Notes under the pieces: generated by a model
Told to the model about the DNA's origin: nothing
The model's database searches: none
What the model saw: the letters and a program-made list of their open reading frames with translations, nothing else
NCBI GenBank assembly: GCA_019114785.1
Contig: DXEV01000042.1
Location: forward strand, 1 to 32,455
Direction: 5' to 3'
Length of the DNA stretch: 32,455 nt
Source of the DNA: Candidatus Anaerobiospirillum pullistercoris
GTDB lineage: Bacteria > Pseudomonadota > Gammaproteobacteria > Enterobacterales > Succinivibrionaceae
Translations under genes and position numbers: made by a program
In this document: positions 1 through 7,108 of the stretch, one piece after another
Position numbering within the stretch: position 1 is the first letter of the stretch
Layout: every line of letters starts with the position of its first letter

Positions 1-250
1 ATTCTTAAGGTGGGTAAGGACTAGGCTCATCGAGCCTGCCTTAGCCTGCTAAGGCTTGCTAAGGCCGGTCTCGGCCTGCCAAGGCCAGCCCCGGCCTGAA
101 AGGCCGTTGGGGCCTGCCCACAGGCTGGGCCTTAGGCTGGGGTTTGGCTGCACTAAGGCCAGCTAAAGCTCAATCTGCTAGATTGAGCTTAAGACCAGCT
201 AGCCAGCCTTAGCAGCCTCAGGCTGCTCTGGTGGGTGAGCTTATAAGTTT
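1..250. repeat. Intergenic GGCC-rich repeats and an 11-bp hairpin upstream of lepB
   Basis: Non-coding stretch. Positions 40-135 repeat the words AAGGCC, GGCCT and CTAAGGC many times in both orientations. A perfect inverted repeat follows: AAGCTCAATCT (166-176), loop GCT, AGATTGAGCTT (180-190). No T-run follows, so it is not a classical terminator. It resembles the palindromes found after other genes in this window, so it may lie downstream of the gene before the window (lepA is the usual neighbour; inferred, not seen). Confidence 0.6.
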
Positions 251-368
251 TTGATCTGGATTTAGGCAGGGCGCTGCTAAATCTGTTGTAACGGGCCGTA
301 GCAGTTAATGCGAGGTCTAGTATGACTGCGCATACTGCAAAGAAGCAGAAAGTTTTTGCCATTGACAA

Positions 369-386
369 GGAGGCGGCGCTTCCTCC
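369..386 (+). promoter_or_regulatory. Hairpin covering a strong Shine-Dalgarno sequence before lepB
   Basis: The best ribosome-binding sequence near lepB, AAGGAGG (367-373), is followed at once by its complement: GGAGG (369-373) can pair with CCTCC (382-386), or GGAGGC with GCTTCC (378-383) using one wobble. It lies 16 nt before a GTG at 390 and 49 nt before the ATG at 423. It could occlude translation initiation. An AGTATG/CATACT dyad lies just upstream at about 320-337. Function is inferred only. Confidence 0.35.
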
Positions 387-422
387 CCTGTGTTAACTCG
401 GGGGTATCCGCGCCGATTTTTG

Positions 423-1394
423 ATGAACACTTTTTCTTTAATTCTGCTCTTAGCTTCGTTGGGCACGGGTTTAGCCTTTGCCTACGACTACTTTAAGCTG
501 CGTCCGGCTCGCCTTGCAGCTTATAAAAAAGCAGTGACCGAGAATCCTCAGTTGCCTAAAAAAGAAGCTCGCCGTTTACGCGAAGGCACTGGTGTGGTTT
601 CTCAGCTGGGCGGTCTGTTCCCTATTATCCTGATTGTGTTCCTCTTTCGTGCTTTTGTCTTCGAGCCTTTTCGTATTCCTTCAGGTTCGATGGAGCCAAC
701 GTTACTACCTGGCGACTTCATTGCAGTGTCTAAATGGAGCTACGGTATCCGCAATCCGCTGACCAACTCTGTATGGATTGAGACTGGTAAGCCTGAGCGT
801 GGTGATGTTGTGGTCTTTAAGTATCCTGAAGATCCAAAGATTGATTACATCAAGCGCGTGATCGGTGTGCCAGGTGATGAGGTGATCTTCGCTGGCAAGC
901 GCATTTACTTGCGTAAAGCCTGTGTGCCACTGGAGAACGTCCAGCCATCCTTTATCAACGCTGATAGCGAGCAAGGAAATCTGCAGCGTAAGTGTACGGA
1001 TCCTCAAGCTTTGCCGTTAACCTTAATTGGCGAGGTTACTGAGCAAGGTAATACCCATATGGAGACCTATCAGGTCTTTGAGGAAAGCATCGGTGAGATC
1101 AAGCACCAGATGCAGATCAATACCCGTATTCCTGACCTGTCGCAGTATTACTTCCGCCAAAAGGGAGCACTGCGCAGCTCATGGTTAGTACCAGAGGGTT
1201 ATTACTTTGTAATGGGCGATAACCGTGATAACAGTAAGGACAGCCGCTTCTGGGGCTTTGTGCCTGAGGAGAATATGATCGGTAAGACCGTAGGTATTTG
1301 GATGTCGCTGGAGTTTGAGCGGGGTTTAGATAGCTGGTTGCCACGATTTATCCCGTCTTCTGTGCGCTTTGACCGTGTAGGCGGCATTGATTAA
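423..1394 (+). CDS. lepB: Signal peptidase I (leader peptidase)
   Basis: Membrane serine protease that cleaves signal peptides from exported proteins on the periplasmic side. The protein (323 aa from this start) opens with a membrane segment (MNTFSLILLLASLGTG), a basic cytoplasmic loop and a second membrane segment (FPIILIVFLFRAF). The catalytic region follows: IPSGSMEPTL with nucleophile Ser89, and YIKRVIG with general base Lys144; MGDNRDNSKDSR is the conserved C-terminal box. Length equals E. coli LepB (324 aa). The ATG at 423 aligns with the family N-terminus, but its Shine-Dalgarno is poor. An in-frame GTG at 390 would add 11 residues and sits nearer to the AAGGAGG at 367. It precedes rnc as in most gammaproteobacteria. 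Confidence 0.95.
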   Translation: MNTFSLILLLASLGTGLAFAYDYFKLRPARLAAYKKAVTENPQLPKKEARRLREGTGVVSQLGGLFPIILIVFLFRAFVFEPFRIPSGSMEPTLLPGDFIAVSKWSYGIRNPLTNSVWIETGKPERGDVVVFKYPEDPKIDYIKRVIGVPGDEVIFAGKRIYLRKACVPLENVQPSFINADSEQGNLQRKCTDPQALPLTLIGEVTEQGNTHMETYQVFEESIGEIKHQMQINTRIPDLSQYYFRQKGALRSSWLVPEGYYFVMGDNRDNSKDSRFWGFVPEENMIGKTVGIWMSLEFERGLDSWLPRFIPSSVRFDRVGGID

Positions 1395-1417
1395 TATTTA
1401 GCCGAGGCCCATGCCTT

Positions 1418-1459
1418 GCAGGCAGCTACCAGCTGCCTGCGTACAGCAGTAAATACTGC
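1418..1459. repeat. Two consecutive perfect hairpins after lepB
   Basis: GCAGGCAGCT (1418-1427), loop ACC, AGCTGCCTGC (1431-1440) is a perfect 10-bp stem. GCAGTA (1446-1451), AA, TACTGC (1454-1459) follows. Neither is followed by a T-run. They belong to the gene-end palindrome class seen across this window. Confidence 0.7.
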
Positions 1460-1497
1460 ATGGTAGTGGCTTCGTAGGTTTCTAGAGTTTTTGACGA

Positions 1498-1526
1498 GCC
1501 GAGACTCTGTTTAGAGCTTCGGCTTT
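1498..1526 (+). terminator. Candidate weak intrinsic terminator after lepB
   Basis: GCCGA (1498-1502) pairs with TCGGC (1519-1523), and CTCT (1505-1508) with AGAG (1513-1516), around a GTTT loop. The stem contains one wobble and one mismatch. TTTGGTGTTTT follows, a poor U-tract, so termination would be partial. Confidence 0.35.
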
Positions 1527-1616
1527 GGTGTTTTCAGGTACTGCGTTTTTGCCCCGCACAGGGTGCAGTGTCGAGTGTTTAAGTGTGCACCCTATAGCCT
1601 CTCTTGAGGCTCAATC

Positions 1617-1708
1617 TGGCGCTTCGCGTGGCGCATCGCAACGCGCCGTATGGCGCGTGCGTAACGTGCATGGCGCGTGTAACGCGCAGCGTAGCTGGCG
1701 CAAGCGCC
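1617..1708. repeat. GGCGC/GCGCG-word repeat cluster before rnc
   Basis: The stretch is built from variants of GGCGCGT, GGCGC and ACGCGC in both orientations, ending in the hairpin GGCGC (1697-1701), AA, GCGCC (1704-1708). An open frame crosses it (1525-1728), but the repeat composition and lack of recognisable protein features argue against coding. The rest of the 1395-1744 gap shows nothing else clear. Confidence 0.55.
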
Positions 1709-1744
1709 TTAAGGTGGTTATAGGGTGAGCACTTTGGATTGCAT

Positions 1745-2488
1745 ATGAGCATGTTATCCGAAAGTAGTTTTCTCTACCGTATACAAAACTTAGAGCAGAC
1801 CATAGGCTATGCCTTTCAAAATGTGGCCTTGCTCGAACAAGCCTTAACGCACCGTAGTTATGGCCCTCACCACAATGAGCGCCTTGAGTTCTTAGGTGAC
1901 TCCATCTTAGGCATGATCATCGCCAAAGAGCTCTTTGCCCAGTTCCCTGATAGCCCTGAAGGTGATCTCACCCGTATGCGCTCGGTGCTGGTGCGTGAGA
2001 CTACCTTAGCTGAGATGGCCCGTGAATTTAAGATCGGCGATTGCTTGCTCTTGGGCCCAGGTGAGCTTAAGTCTGGCGGCTCTCGTCGTGATTCGCTGCT
2101 TGCGGACGCCGTGGAGTCCATCATTGGTGCGGTTTATATCGATTGCCAAGAGCAGTTTGAGATCGTGCGTCATCTAGTGCTTACATGGTTCCATGAGCGC
2201 TTACAGGCAATCAATCCTAATGTTTCTCAAAAGGATCCAAAATCTGCGCTCCAAGAGCTGCTGCAATCGCAGCATAAGGAGCTGCCGGTTTATCGCATCG
2301 AAAACATCATTGGTACTGATAATAATCAGGTCTTTGAGGTTTCGGTGACGATCCAAGACATTAAGCAGGTTTTCCACGGCAAGGGCTCATCCCGTCGCCG
2401 TGCCGAGCAAAAGGCAGCCAATGCCGTGCTCGATTACCTTGCTGCGCATCCGAGCAATGCGCCTCATCATCACGGCTCCAGCCACTAG
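1745..2488 (+). CDS. rnc: Ribonuclease III
   Basis: Double-strand-specific endoribonuclease that processes 16S/23S precursors and many mRNAs. The 247-residue protein has the RNase III domain first, with the signature NERLEFLGDSILG (binding and catalytic Glu/Asp) and the second acidic motif DAVESIIGAVY. The C-terminal double-stranded RNA-binding domain (from about residue 155) contains QKDPKSALQELLQ and GKGSSRRRAEQKAA. It ends in a short His-rich tail (HHHGSSH) beyond the usual 226-residue length. ATG 1745 is preferred over ATG 1751 and TTG 1739; all three lack a well-spaced Shine-Dalgarno. It precedes era, the usual arrangement. In E. coli rnc regulates its own operon by cleaving the leader; the GC-rich repeats upstream could fold but are unproven. 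Confidence 0.96.
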   Translation: MSMLSESSFLYRIQNLEQTIGYAFQNVALLEQALTHRSYGPHHNERLEFLGDSILGMIIAKELFAQFPDSPEGDLTRMRSVLVRETTLAEMAREFKIGDCLLLGPGELKSGGSRRDSLLADAVESIIGAVYIDCQEQFEIVRHLVLTWFHERLQAINPNVSQKDPKSALQELLQSQHKELPVYRIENIIGTDNNQVFEVSVTIQDIKQVFHGKGSSRRRAEQKAANAVLDYLAAHPSNAPHHHGSSH

Positions 2489-2500
2489 TTTGGCGCAGCC

Positions 2501-2541
2501 CAGTCTAGCTGAGCTGAGCTCAGCGTAGCTTAGCTGGACTG
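2501..2541 (+). repeat. 15-bp RNA hairpin after rnc held by two G-U wobbles
   Basis: CAGTCTAGCTGAGCT (2501-2515) pairs with AGCTTAGCTGGACTG (2527-2541) over all 15 positions in RNA, including two G-U pairs. The loop is 11 nt. It starts 12 nt after the rnc stop and has no T-run. Pairing kept through wobbles suggests that the RNA form matters. Confidence 0.6.
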
Positions 2542-2607
2542 AGTGGCCAGTGATGATATTACCCATGCTCTAAGGAGCTGTTATTTTCCAGAATCAAGAG
2601 ATCAATC

Positions 2608-3777
2608 GTGCAAGATAAGTTACCAGAGAACACTGTAGAGACCGAGAAGGTAGAGTCTACTGAGGTTAAGCCAGCTGCTGTGGCAGCTGAGGCTCTAGAG
2701 ACTACTGAGCCTGTTGAGGCATTAGAGACCGAGGCTGAGGCTGAGGACACCGACGCTGAAGGCGAGCTTGAGGCCACCGTCTCTGAGAACGAGCCTGAGG
2801 AAGAGGCCTTAGCTGGGGCTGGGTCTGAGTCCCTCAAGGATCATCACCACCATAAGGCTAAGAAAGGCCCTCAAGGCCCTAAGCACTTTGGCTTTGTGGC
2901 CATTGTCGGTCGCCCTAATGTCGGTAAGTCCACCTTAATGAACCATTTGATCGGACAAAAGATCTCGATCACTTCCCGTAAGCCACAGACTACCCGTAAT
3001 CGCGTCTTGGGTATTGATACCGATGGCCTCTATCAGACTGTGTATGTTGATACCCCAGGTCTGCACCGCATTGAAAAGCGTGCGATCAACCGCTTAATGA
3101 ATCGTGCCGCCGAGTCTTCGCTGGGTGATGTGGAGCTCATCATGTGGGTGGTTGATGCCACCTCGTGGACTGAAGATGATGAGATGGTGTGCGCTAAGCT
3201 TAAGAATGCCACCGCTCCTGTGGTCTTAGTGATCAATAAGGTGGATAAGCTTGATGATAAGGACAAGGTGCTGCCTCTGATTGCTAAGCTCAAAGATCAG
3301 CTGGAGTTTAAGGAGATCGTTCCGGTCTCGGCTTTACGTGCTAAGAACCTTGGCGTGTTAAAGCGCTTGATTAAGGAGCACCTGCCAGTTGGTGAGCACT
3401 GCTATAGCGAAGATAGCGTGACCGATCGCTCACTGCGCTTTATGTGCGCTGAGATCATCCGTGAGAAGCTGATGCGCCAGATGGGCGATGAGCTGCCTTA
3501 TGCCGCATCAGTAGAGATCGAAGAGTACCGTGAGGATGAAAAGCACATCACTCATATCAGTGCTGCGATCTTAGTAGAGCGTCAGGGCCAAAAGAAGATG
3601 GTGATTGGCGCGGGTGGTAGCCGCATTAAGCTGATCGGTACTGAGGCCCGTCACGATATTGAGAAGCTGATCGAGGGTAAGGTCTTCTTGTCGCTGTTCG
3701 TTAAGGTCAAGGCCGGTTGGGCTGATGATGAGCGTGCGCTCAAGAGCTTAGGCTACGCTGACTTTGAGCAGCGCTAG
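2608..3777 (+). CDS. era: GTPase Era with a long acidic N-terminal extension
   Basis: Essential GTPase that binds the 3' end of 16S rRNA and checks 30S assembly. The core (residues about 92-389) matches the ~300-residue family: G1 GRPNVGKS (101-108), switch region KPQTTRNR, G3 DTPG (148-151), G4 NKVD (210-213), G5 SALRAKN (from 241), and a C-terminal KH domain with [11 protein letters not shown] (334-344). Residues 1-88 are extra: rich in Glu, Ala and Thr, strongly acidic, ending in a His cluster (DHHHHK) and a basic stretch. No Met codon lies in frame between the GTG start and the G domain, so the extension is probably translated. AAGAGA lies 7 nt before the GTG. It follows rnc and precedes recO as in E. 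coli. Confidence 0.95.
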   Translation: MQDKLPENTVETEKVESTEVKPAAVAAEALETTEPVEALETEAEAEDTDAEGELEATVSENEPEEEALAGAGSESLKDHHHHKAKKGPQGPKHFGFVAIVGRPNVGKSTLMNHLIGQKISITSRKPQTTRNRVLGIDTDGLYQTVYVDTPGLHRIEKRAINRLMNRAAESSLGDVELIMWVVDATSWTEDDEMVCAKLKNATAPVVLVINKVDKLDDKDKVLPLIAKLKDQLEFKEIVPVSALRAKNLGVLKRLIKEHLPVGEHCYSEDSVTDRSLRFMCAEIIREKLMRQMGDELPYAASVEIEEYREDEKHITHISAAILVERQGQKKMVIGAGGSRIKLIGTEARHDIEKLIEGKVFLSLFVKVKAGWADDERALKSLGYADFEQR

Positions 3778-3897
3778 CTAGCACTAGGTGCTGGCTAGCA
3801 GCCAACAGGGGGCTAGGAGCAGCAGCGCTGGTGCGCTGGCTCGCCAGCGCTATGGCGTGATTAACAGCGCCCGCCCCTGTGCCCCTTAGGGCACAGG
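3773..3897. repeat. Three strong palindromes between era and recO
   Basis: (1) GCTAGC (3773-3778) with GCTAGC (3794-3799), continued by a T-G wobble and AGCAC/GTGCT around loop TAG: a 12-bp stem that begins inside the era stop region. (2) AGCGCTGG (3824-3831) with CCAGCGCT (3844-3851); an inner copy of GCGCTGG competes for the same partner. (3) CCTGTGCCC (3876-3884), loop CTTA, GGGCACAGG (3889-3897), a perfect 9-bp stem followed only by TTG. None has a proper U-tract. Confidence 0.7.
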
Positions 3898-3949
3898 TTG
3901 CTAGGTATAGGGTGTAGAAGTGCGCACGGAGTAGGGGAATTTTTGGGTT

Positions 3950-5263
3950 ATGGCCGCTTTAGTCATCGAGCATGAGCCTTGTTATATCTACCATATCCGC
4001 TCTTTCCGTGAGACGAGCCTGATCTTAGAGGTGCTGAGCTTAAACTATGGCCCCTTACATGTAATGGCGCGTGGCGCTAAGCGGGCCAATAGCCAAGTGC
4101 AGGGGATCTTTCAGCCTTTTGTGCCGCTGAAGCTTTCGATGCGTCAGGGCCGTAAGGAAGATGGTCTCTTCTATCTTAATGATTATGAGTTCTGCACTGA
4201 GGGCTATAACTTTAAGATGCCCGATTATTTTTGTGGCATGTATGTCAACGAGCTCTTGCACCATCTGCTGAACGCAAAAGAGCGCGATCTCACGCTCTTT
4301 GCCAGTTACGTTTCGACCCTTGAGTCCATAGCGCAGCGTGATCACATCGAAACCCACTTACGTATTTTTGAGCTCAACTTGCTAGAGAGCTTGGGATATG
4401 GTTTGAGTGCTTGCGATGATGAAGGCGCTGCCTTGCAGCCTAAAGAGCACTATCGTTTTTGCTTTGGTCTAGGCTTTTTACCTGTACCAGCATCTCTATT
4501 GCAAGCACAGCAGCGTGCAGCTAGCGCTGCGGCGGCCGCTGCTGCCGCAGCAGCGGCAAAAGCCAAGGCAAATGCTGCGCTCGCATCTTCACCTACATCT
4601 GGTGCCGCAGGTGCTACTGGCGCGGCCAGTGCTGCTAATGCGGTAGACGTGCCGCCAGCTGAAGCTACTGCTGCTACTGCTACTACTGCTACCACTGCTG
4701 GGGCTCAAGAAGAGCCAGCAGCACCTGATAGCGGATTGCTCTTTGCTAAGAGCAAAGTGCGTGGCCGTAAGATGAGCGATAGCCCAAGAAACACTATGGG
4801 CCATATGGGCTTTGTCCCGTGGTGGGAGGAGCAGCGAAGCTCCGGCAATATAGAGCGCGGCGCGCGTGAGCTTGCACAAAAACTTGAGCTCCATGGCCAT
4901 GATCTCATGGGCCCAGTCTTATTGGGTTCAGAGATCGCAGATATCGTCAATCAGCACTTTAAGCTGAAAACCTCACTTGTCAGTGCCAAGCACTTAACTG
5001 GCTGCATTATTGAGCGCTTATTACATGGCCGCGAAATTGAGAGTCGGCGCTTATATCGCGAGTATCGCGAGCTCTTAGCCTCAAGGGCTCATCAGGCAGC
5101 TATAGCCCATGCTGGTGTGGATATGACCGTATCGCCGCAACAGACGGTACAGCCTACGCAGTCTGCGCAGCAAGCGCAGTCAGAGCAGCCTGCGCAGTCA
5201 GAGCAGGCTCAGTCGCAGCCTCAGGCGGCTGCAGCCGTAAAGCCGCATCCTGCGGCGTCGTAG
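3950..5263 (+). CDS. recO: DNA repair protein RecO with a large Ala-rich insertion and Gln-rich tail
   Basis: RecO helps RecR load RecA onto SSB-coated DNA in the RecFOR pathway. Residues 10-180 match the family: the OB-fold with FRETSLILEVL, VMARGAKR and FQPFVPL, then the helical region YVNELLHHLL and LRIFELNLLESLGYG. Residues 319-378 match the C-terminal helices (HLTGCIIERLLHGREIESR...). Between them lies an insertion (about 182-318) with a near-continuous Ala run, an Ala/Thr/Pro stretch and a basic patch KVRGRK. The tail (380-437) repeats QSEQPAQ-type units. The protein is 437 aa against about 240 usually. AGGGGA lies about 10 nt before the ATG. Family identity is firm; the role of the inserts is unknown. 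Confidence 0.9.
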   Translation: MAALVIEHEPCYIYHIRSFRETSLILEVLSLNYGPLHVMARGAKRANSQVQGIFQPFVPLKLSMRQGRKEDGLFYLNDYEFCTEGYNFKMPDYFCGMYVNELLHHLLNAKERDLTLFASYVSTLESIAQRDHIETHLRIFELNLLESLGYGLSACDDEGAALQPKEHYRFCFGLGFLPVPASLLQAQQRAASAAAAAAAAAAAKAKANAALASSPTSGAAGATGAASAANAVDVPPAEATAATATTATTAGAQEEPAAPDSGLLFAKSKVRGRKMSDSPRNTMGHMGFVPWWEEQRSSGNIERGARELAQKLELHGHDLMGPVLLGSEIADIVNQHFKLKTSLVSAKHLTGCIIERLLHGREIESRRLYREYRELLASRAHQAAIAHAGVDMTVSPQQTVQPTQSAQQAQSEQPAQSEQAQSQPQAAAAVKPHPAAS

Positions 5264-5300
5264 CGCGATGAGGCCGAACGCATAGATTTTTGGTGGAATA

Positions 5301-6902
5301 ATGGTTAACTTTTATCAAGCGGAAAAGAAAGCTCCTGCTGCTAAGGCCTTTGAGGTGACTTGTAGCGCCTTAGATATCCAAGGCCGAGGCGTGTGTAAGC
5401 ACGAGGGCCGTGTTTACTTTGTAGAAGATCTGTTACCAGGTGAGGTCGCCCGCATTGTGCCACAGCTGAGTGTTGGCGTTACTTCCGCTAATGCTGCTAA
5501 GGAAAAAGTAGCTACTGCAAAGGTCAGTAAGTACATTCTCACCTCGCCTCTCCGTCAAGAGGATTCCTGCCCTTTACAGCAGCAATGTGGTGGCTGCCCT
5601 CTGGCCTATATGCCATCTGAGCTCGCTTTAAAGGCTAAAGTCGCTGGTGTAGCTAAGCTTTTAACTAAGAGTGTGCTCCAAGGTACGATGGAGGCTAAGT
5701 CCTCTAAGGCCAGTACCTCTCATGGCTCTTCTAAGCTGGGCAAAAACAGCACCATTAAGCAGGCCTTAGCTGCCAAACAAGCCCAAGCCAAAAATATAGC
5801 TCGCCAAAAGGAGCTGCAGGCCTTAACCCAAGAGGCTGCCGCTGCTGTGTCTAAAGCCTCGTATATGCACTCCGGTGCAGAGCTGGGCTATCGTCGTGCC
5901 TGTCGTTTAGCTGTGCGCACTAGCCATGGCCGTCTCTATTTAGGCTTCCGTGAGGGTAAGACCCAAGAGTTAGTCCCTGTGTCCTCTTGTGCTGTGCTCA
6001 CACCACGTCTTAATGCCTTACTTGAGCCTTTACAGTCTTTGGTTAACACCTTAGAGGGTAAAAAGAACCTAGGTCATGTGGAGCTGCTCGATACCGATGG
6101 TGCCGCCGGTGTGCTCTTACGTTTAACCAAAAAAGCTGAGAGTGCAGATGTGGAGCGTTTACAGGCCTTTGCCGCTGAGCATCATGTAGTGTTGTCGTTA
6201 TTGGAGCCTTTTAAGCAGCTTGATGATACCGAAGTGGTACGTGAGCGCCTGCTCTACGACGAGGGCGCTGAGGCTGCTGAGGCAGCCGCGCCTGAGGCCA
6301 ATAGCAACGGTGAGCTGCAGCTGAGCTCGGCGCTGTATGTGCAAAGCGGTGATTGCAAGGTCTATTGCTCACCATCGTCCTTTGTGCAGGTTAATGCCGC
6401 TATGAATAGCCGCATGGTGCAACAGGTCTTAACCGAAGTTGCCCCTCATGAGGGCCAAAAGGTCTTAGACCTCTTCTCCGGTCTGGGTAACTTTGCTCTG
6501 CCAATTGCCAAGGGTGGCTCTGAGGTTGTGGGTATTGATATTGTTTCGGACATGGTGCGTCGTGCTACCTACAATGCCCAAGCCAATGGTGTAGCCGAGC
6601 GGGCTCGTTTCTATACCGCCGATCTGGAGTCGCCTTTTGAAGCGCAGCTTTGGGCAAAGGATCAATATGACGTAGTGGTTATGGATCCTGGCCGTATGGG
6701 TGCTAAGCGTGCAGTGCAGTATGTGGCTAAGTTACAACCAAAGAAGATCGTGATGATCTCTTGTAATCCACTGGCTGCTGCCCGTGATTGTTCGCAATTG
6801 TTAGCTGCGCACTATAAAATACAGTCGTGGGGAGCATTTGATATGTTCCCACGTACACGCCATATCGAGATCTTGCTGGTCTTCACTCGCGAGAGCGATT
6901 AA
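5301..6902 (+). CDS. rlmD: 23S rRNA (uracil-1939-C5)-methyltransferase RlmD
   Basis: S-adenosylmethionine-dependent enzyme making m5U1939 in 23S rRNA. It starts with a TRAM RNA-binding domain (to about residue 78). Four cysteines expected to hold the [4Fe-4S] cluster are present: Cys90, Cys96, Cys99 (CPLQQQCGGC) and Cys230. The methyltransferase domain has DLFSGLGNFALP (SAM-binding; Ser replaces the more common Cys), VVMDPGRMGA and the catalytic-cysteine motif MISCNPLAAARD. Residues about 124-186 are an added Lys/Ala/Ser-rich segment after the cluster, making 533 aa against 433 in E. coli. GGTGGA lies 5 nt before the ATG. Placement directly before relA matches E. coli and supports RlmD over its paralogues RlmC and TrmA. 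Confidence 0.93.
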   Translation: MVNFYQAEKKAPAAKAFEVTCSALDIQGRGVCKHEGRVYFVEDLLPGEVARIVPQLSVGVTSANAAKEKVATAKVSKYILTSPLRQEDSCPLQQQCGGCPLAYMPSELALKAKVAGVAKLLTKSVLQGTMEAKSSKASTSHGSSKLGKNSTIKQALAAKQAQAKNIARQKELQALTQEAAAAVSKASYMHSGAELGYRRACRLAVRTSHGRLYLGFREGKTQELVPVSSCAVLTPRLNALLEPLQSLVNTLEGKKNLGHVELLDTDGAAGVLLRLTKKAESADVERLQAFAAEHHVVLSLLEPFKQLDDTEVVRERLLYDEGAEAAEAAAPEANSNGELQLSSALYVQSGDCKVYCSPSSFVQVNAAMNSRMVQQVLTEVAPHEGQKVLDLFSGLGNFALPIAKGGSEVVGIDIVSDMVRRATYNAQANGVAERARFYTADLESPFEAQLWAKDQYDVVVMDPGRMGAKRAVQYVAKLQPKKIVMISCNPLAAARDCSQLLAAHYKIQSWGAFDMFPRTRHIEILLVFTRESD

Positions 6903-6913
6903 GAGCCAGCGGC

Positions 6914-7019
6914 GCTGCGCAGTTTTGCGCAGCGTAGCGTGAGCAGCGCAGCTTTGTGCTGCGCATGGCGGCACGTGCCGCGCAGCGAGACCGCTTGCGG
7001 TCTCGGTCTCGGTCTCGGT
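6914..7019. repeat. Row of four hairpins and a short tandem repeat after rlmD
   Basis: In order: GCTGCGCA (6914-6921) with TGCGCAGC (6926-6933); GCGCAGC (6946-6952) with GCTGCGC (6958-6964); the uninterrupted palindrome GCGGCAC/GTGCCGC (6968-6981); and CGAGACCGC (6986-6994) with GCGGTCTCG (6997-7005). The last runs into three tandem GGTCTC units (to about 7019). The stems are too GC-rich to be chance, but no T-run follows. Confidence 0.75.
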
Positions 7020-7108
7020 AGTGGTGGTAACAGGGCCTAATAGCCTCTTGCTTCATTGGTTGGTTGGTCAGGGGCTAACGGTATTGCCGTGCATAGGGAG
7101 CTTTTTTC

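Noticed and set aside
1525-1728. 67-codon open frame between lepB and rnc
   Set aside because: Runs through GC-word repeats, has no family resemblance and no good ribosome-binding site.
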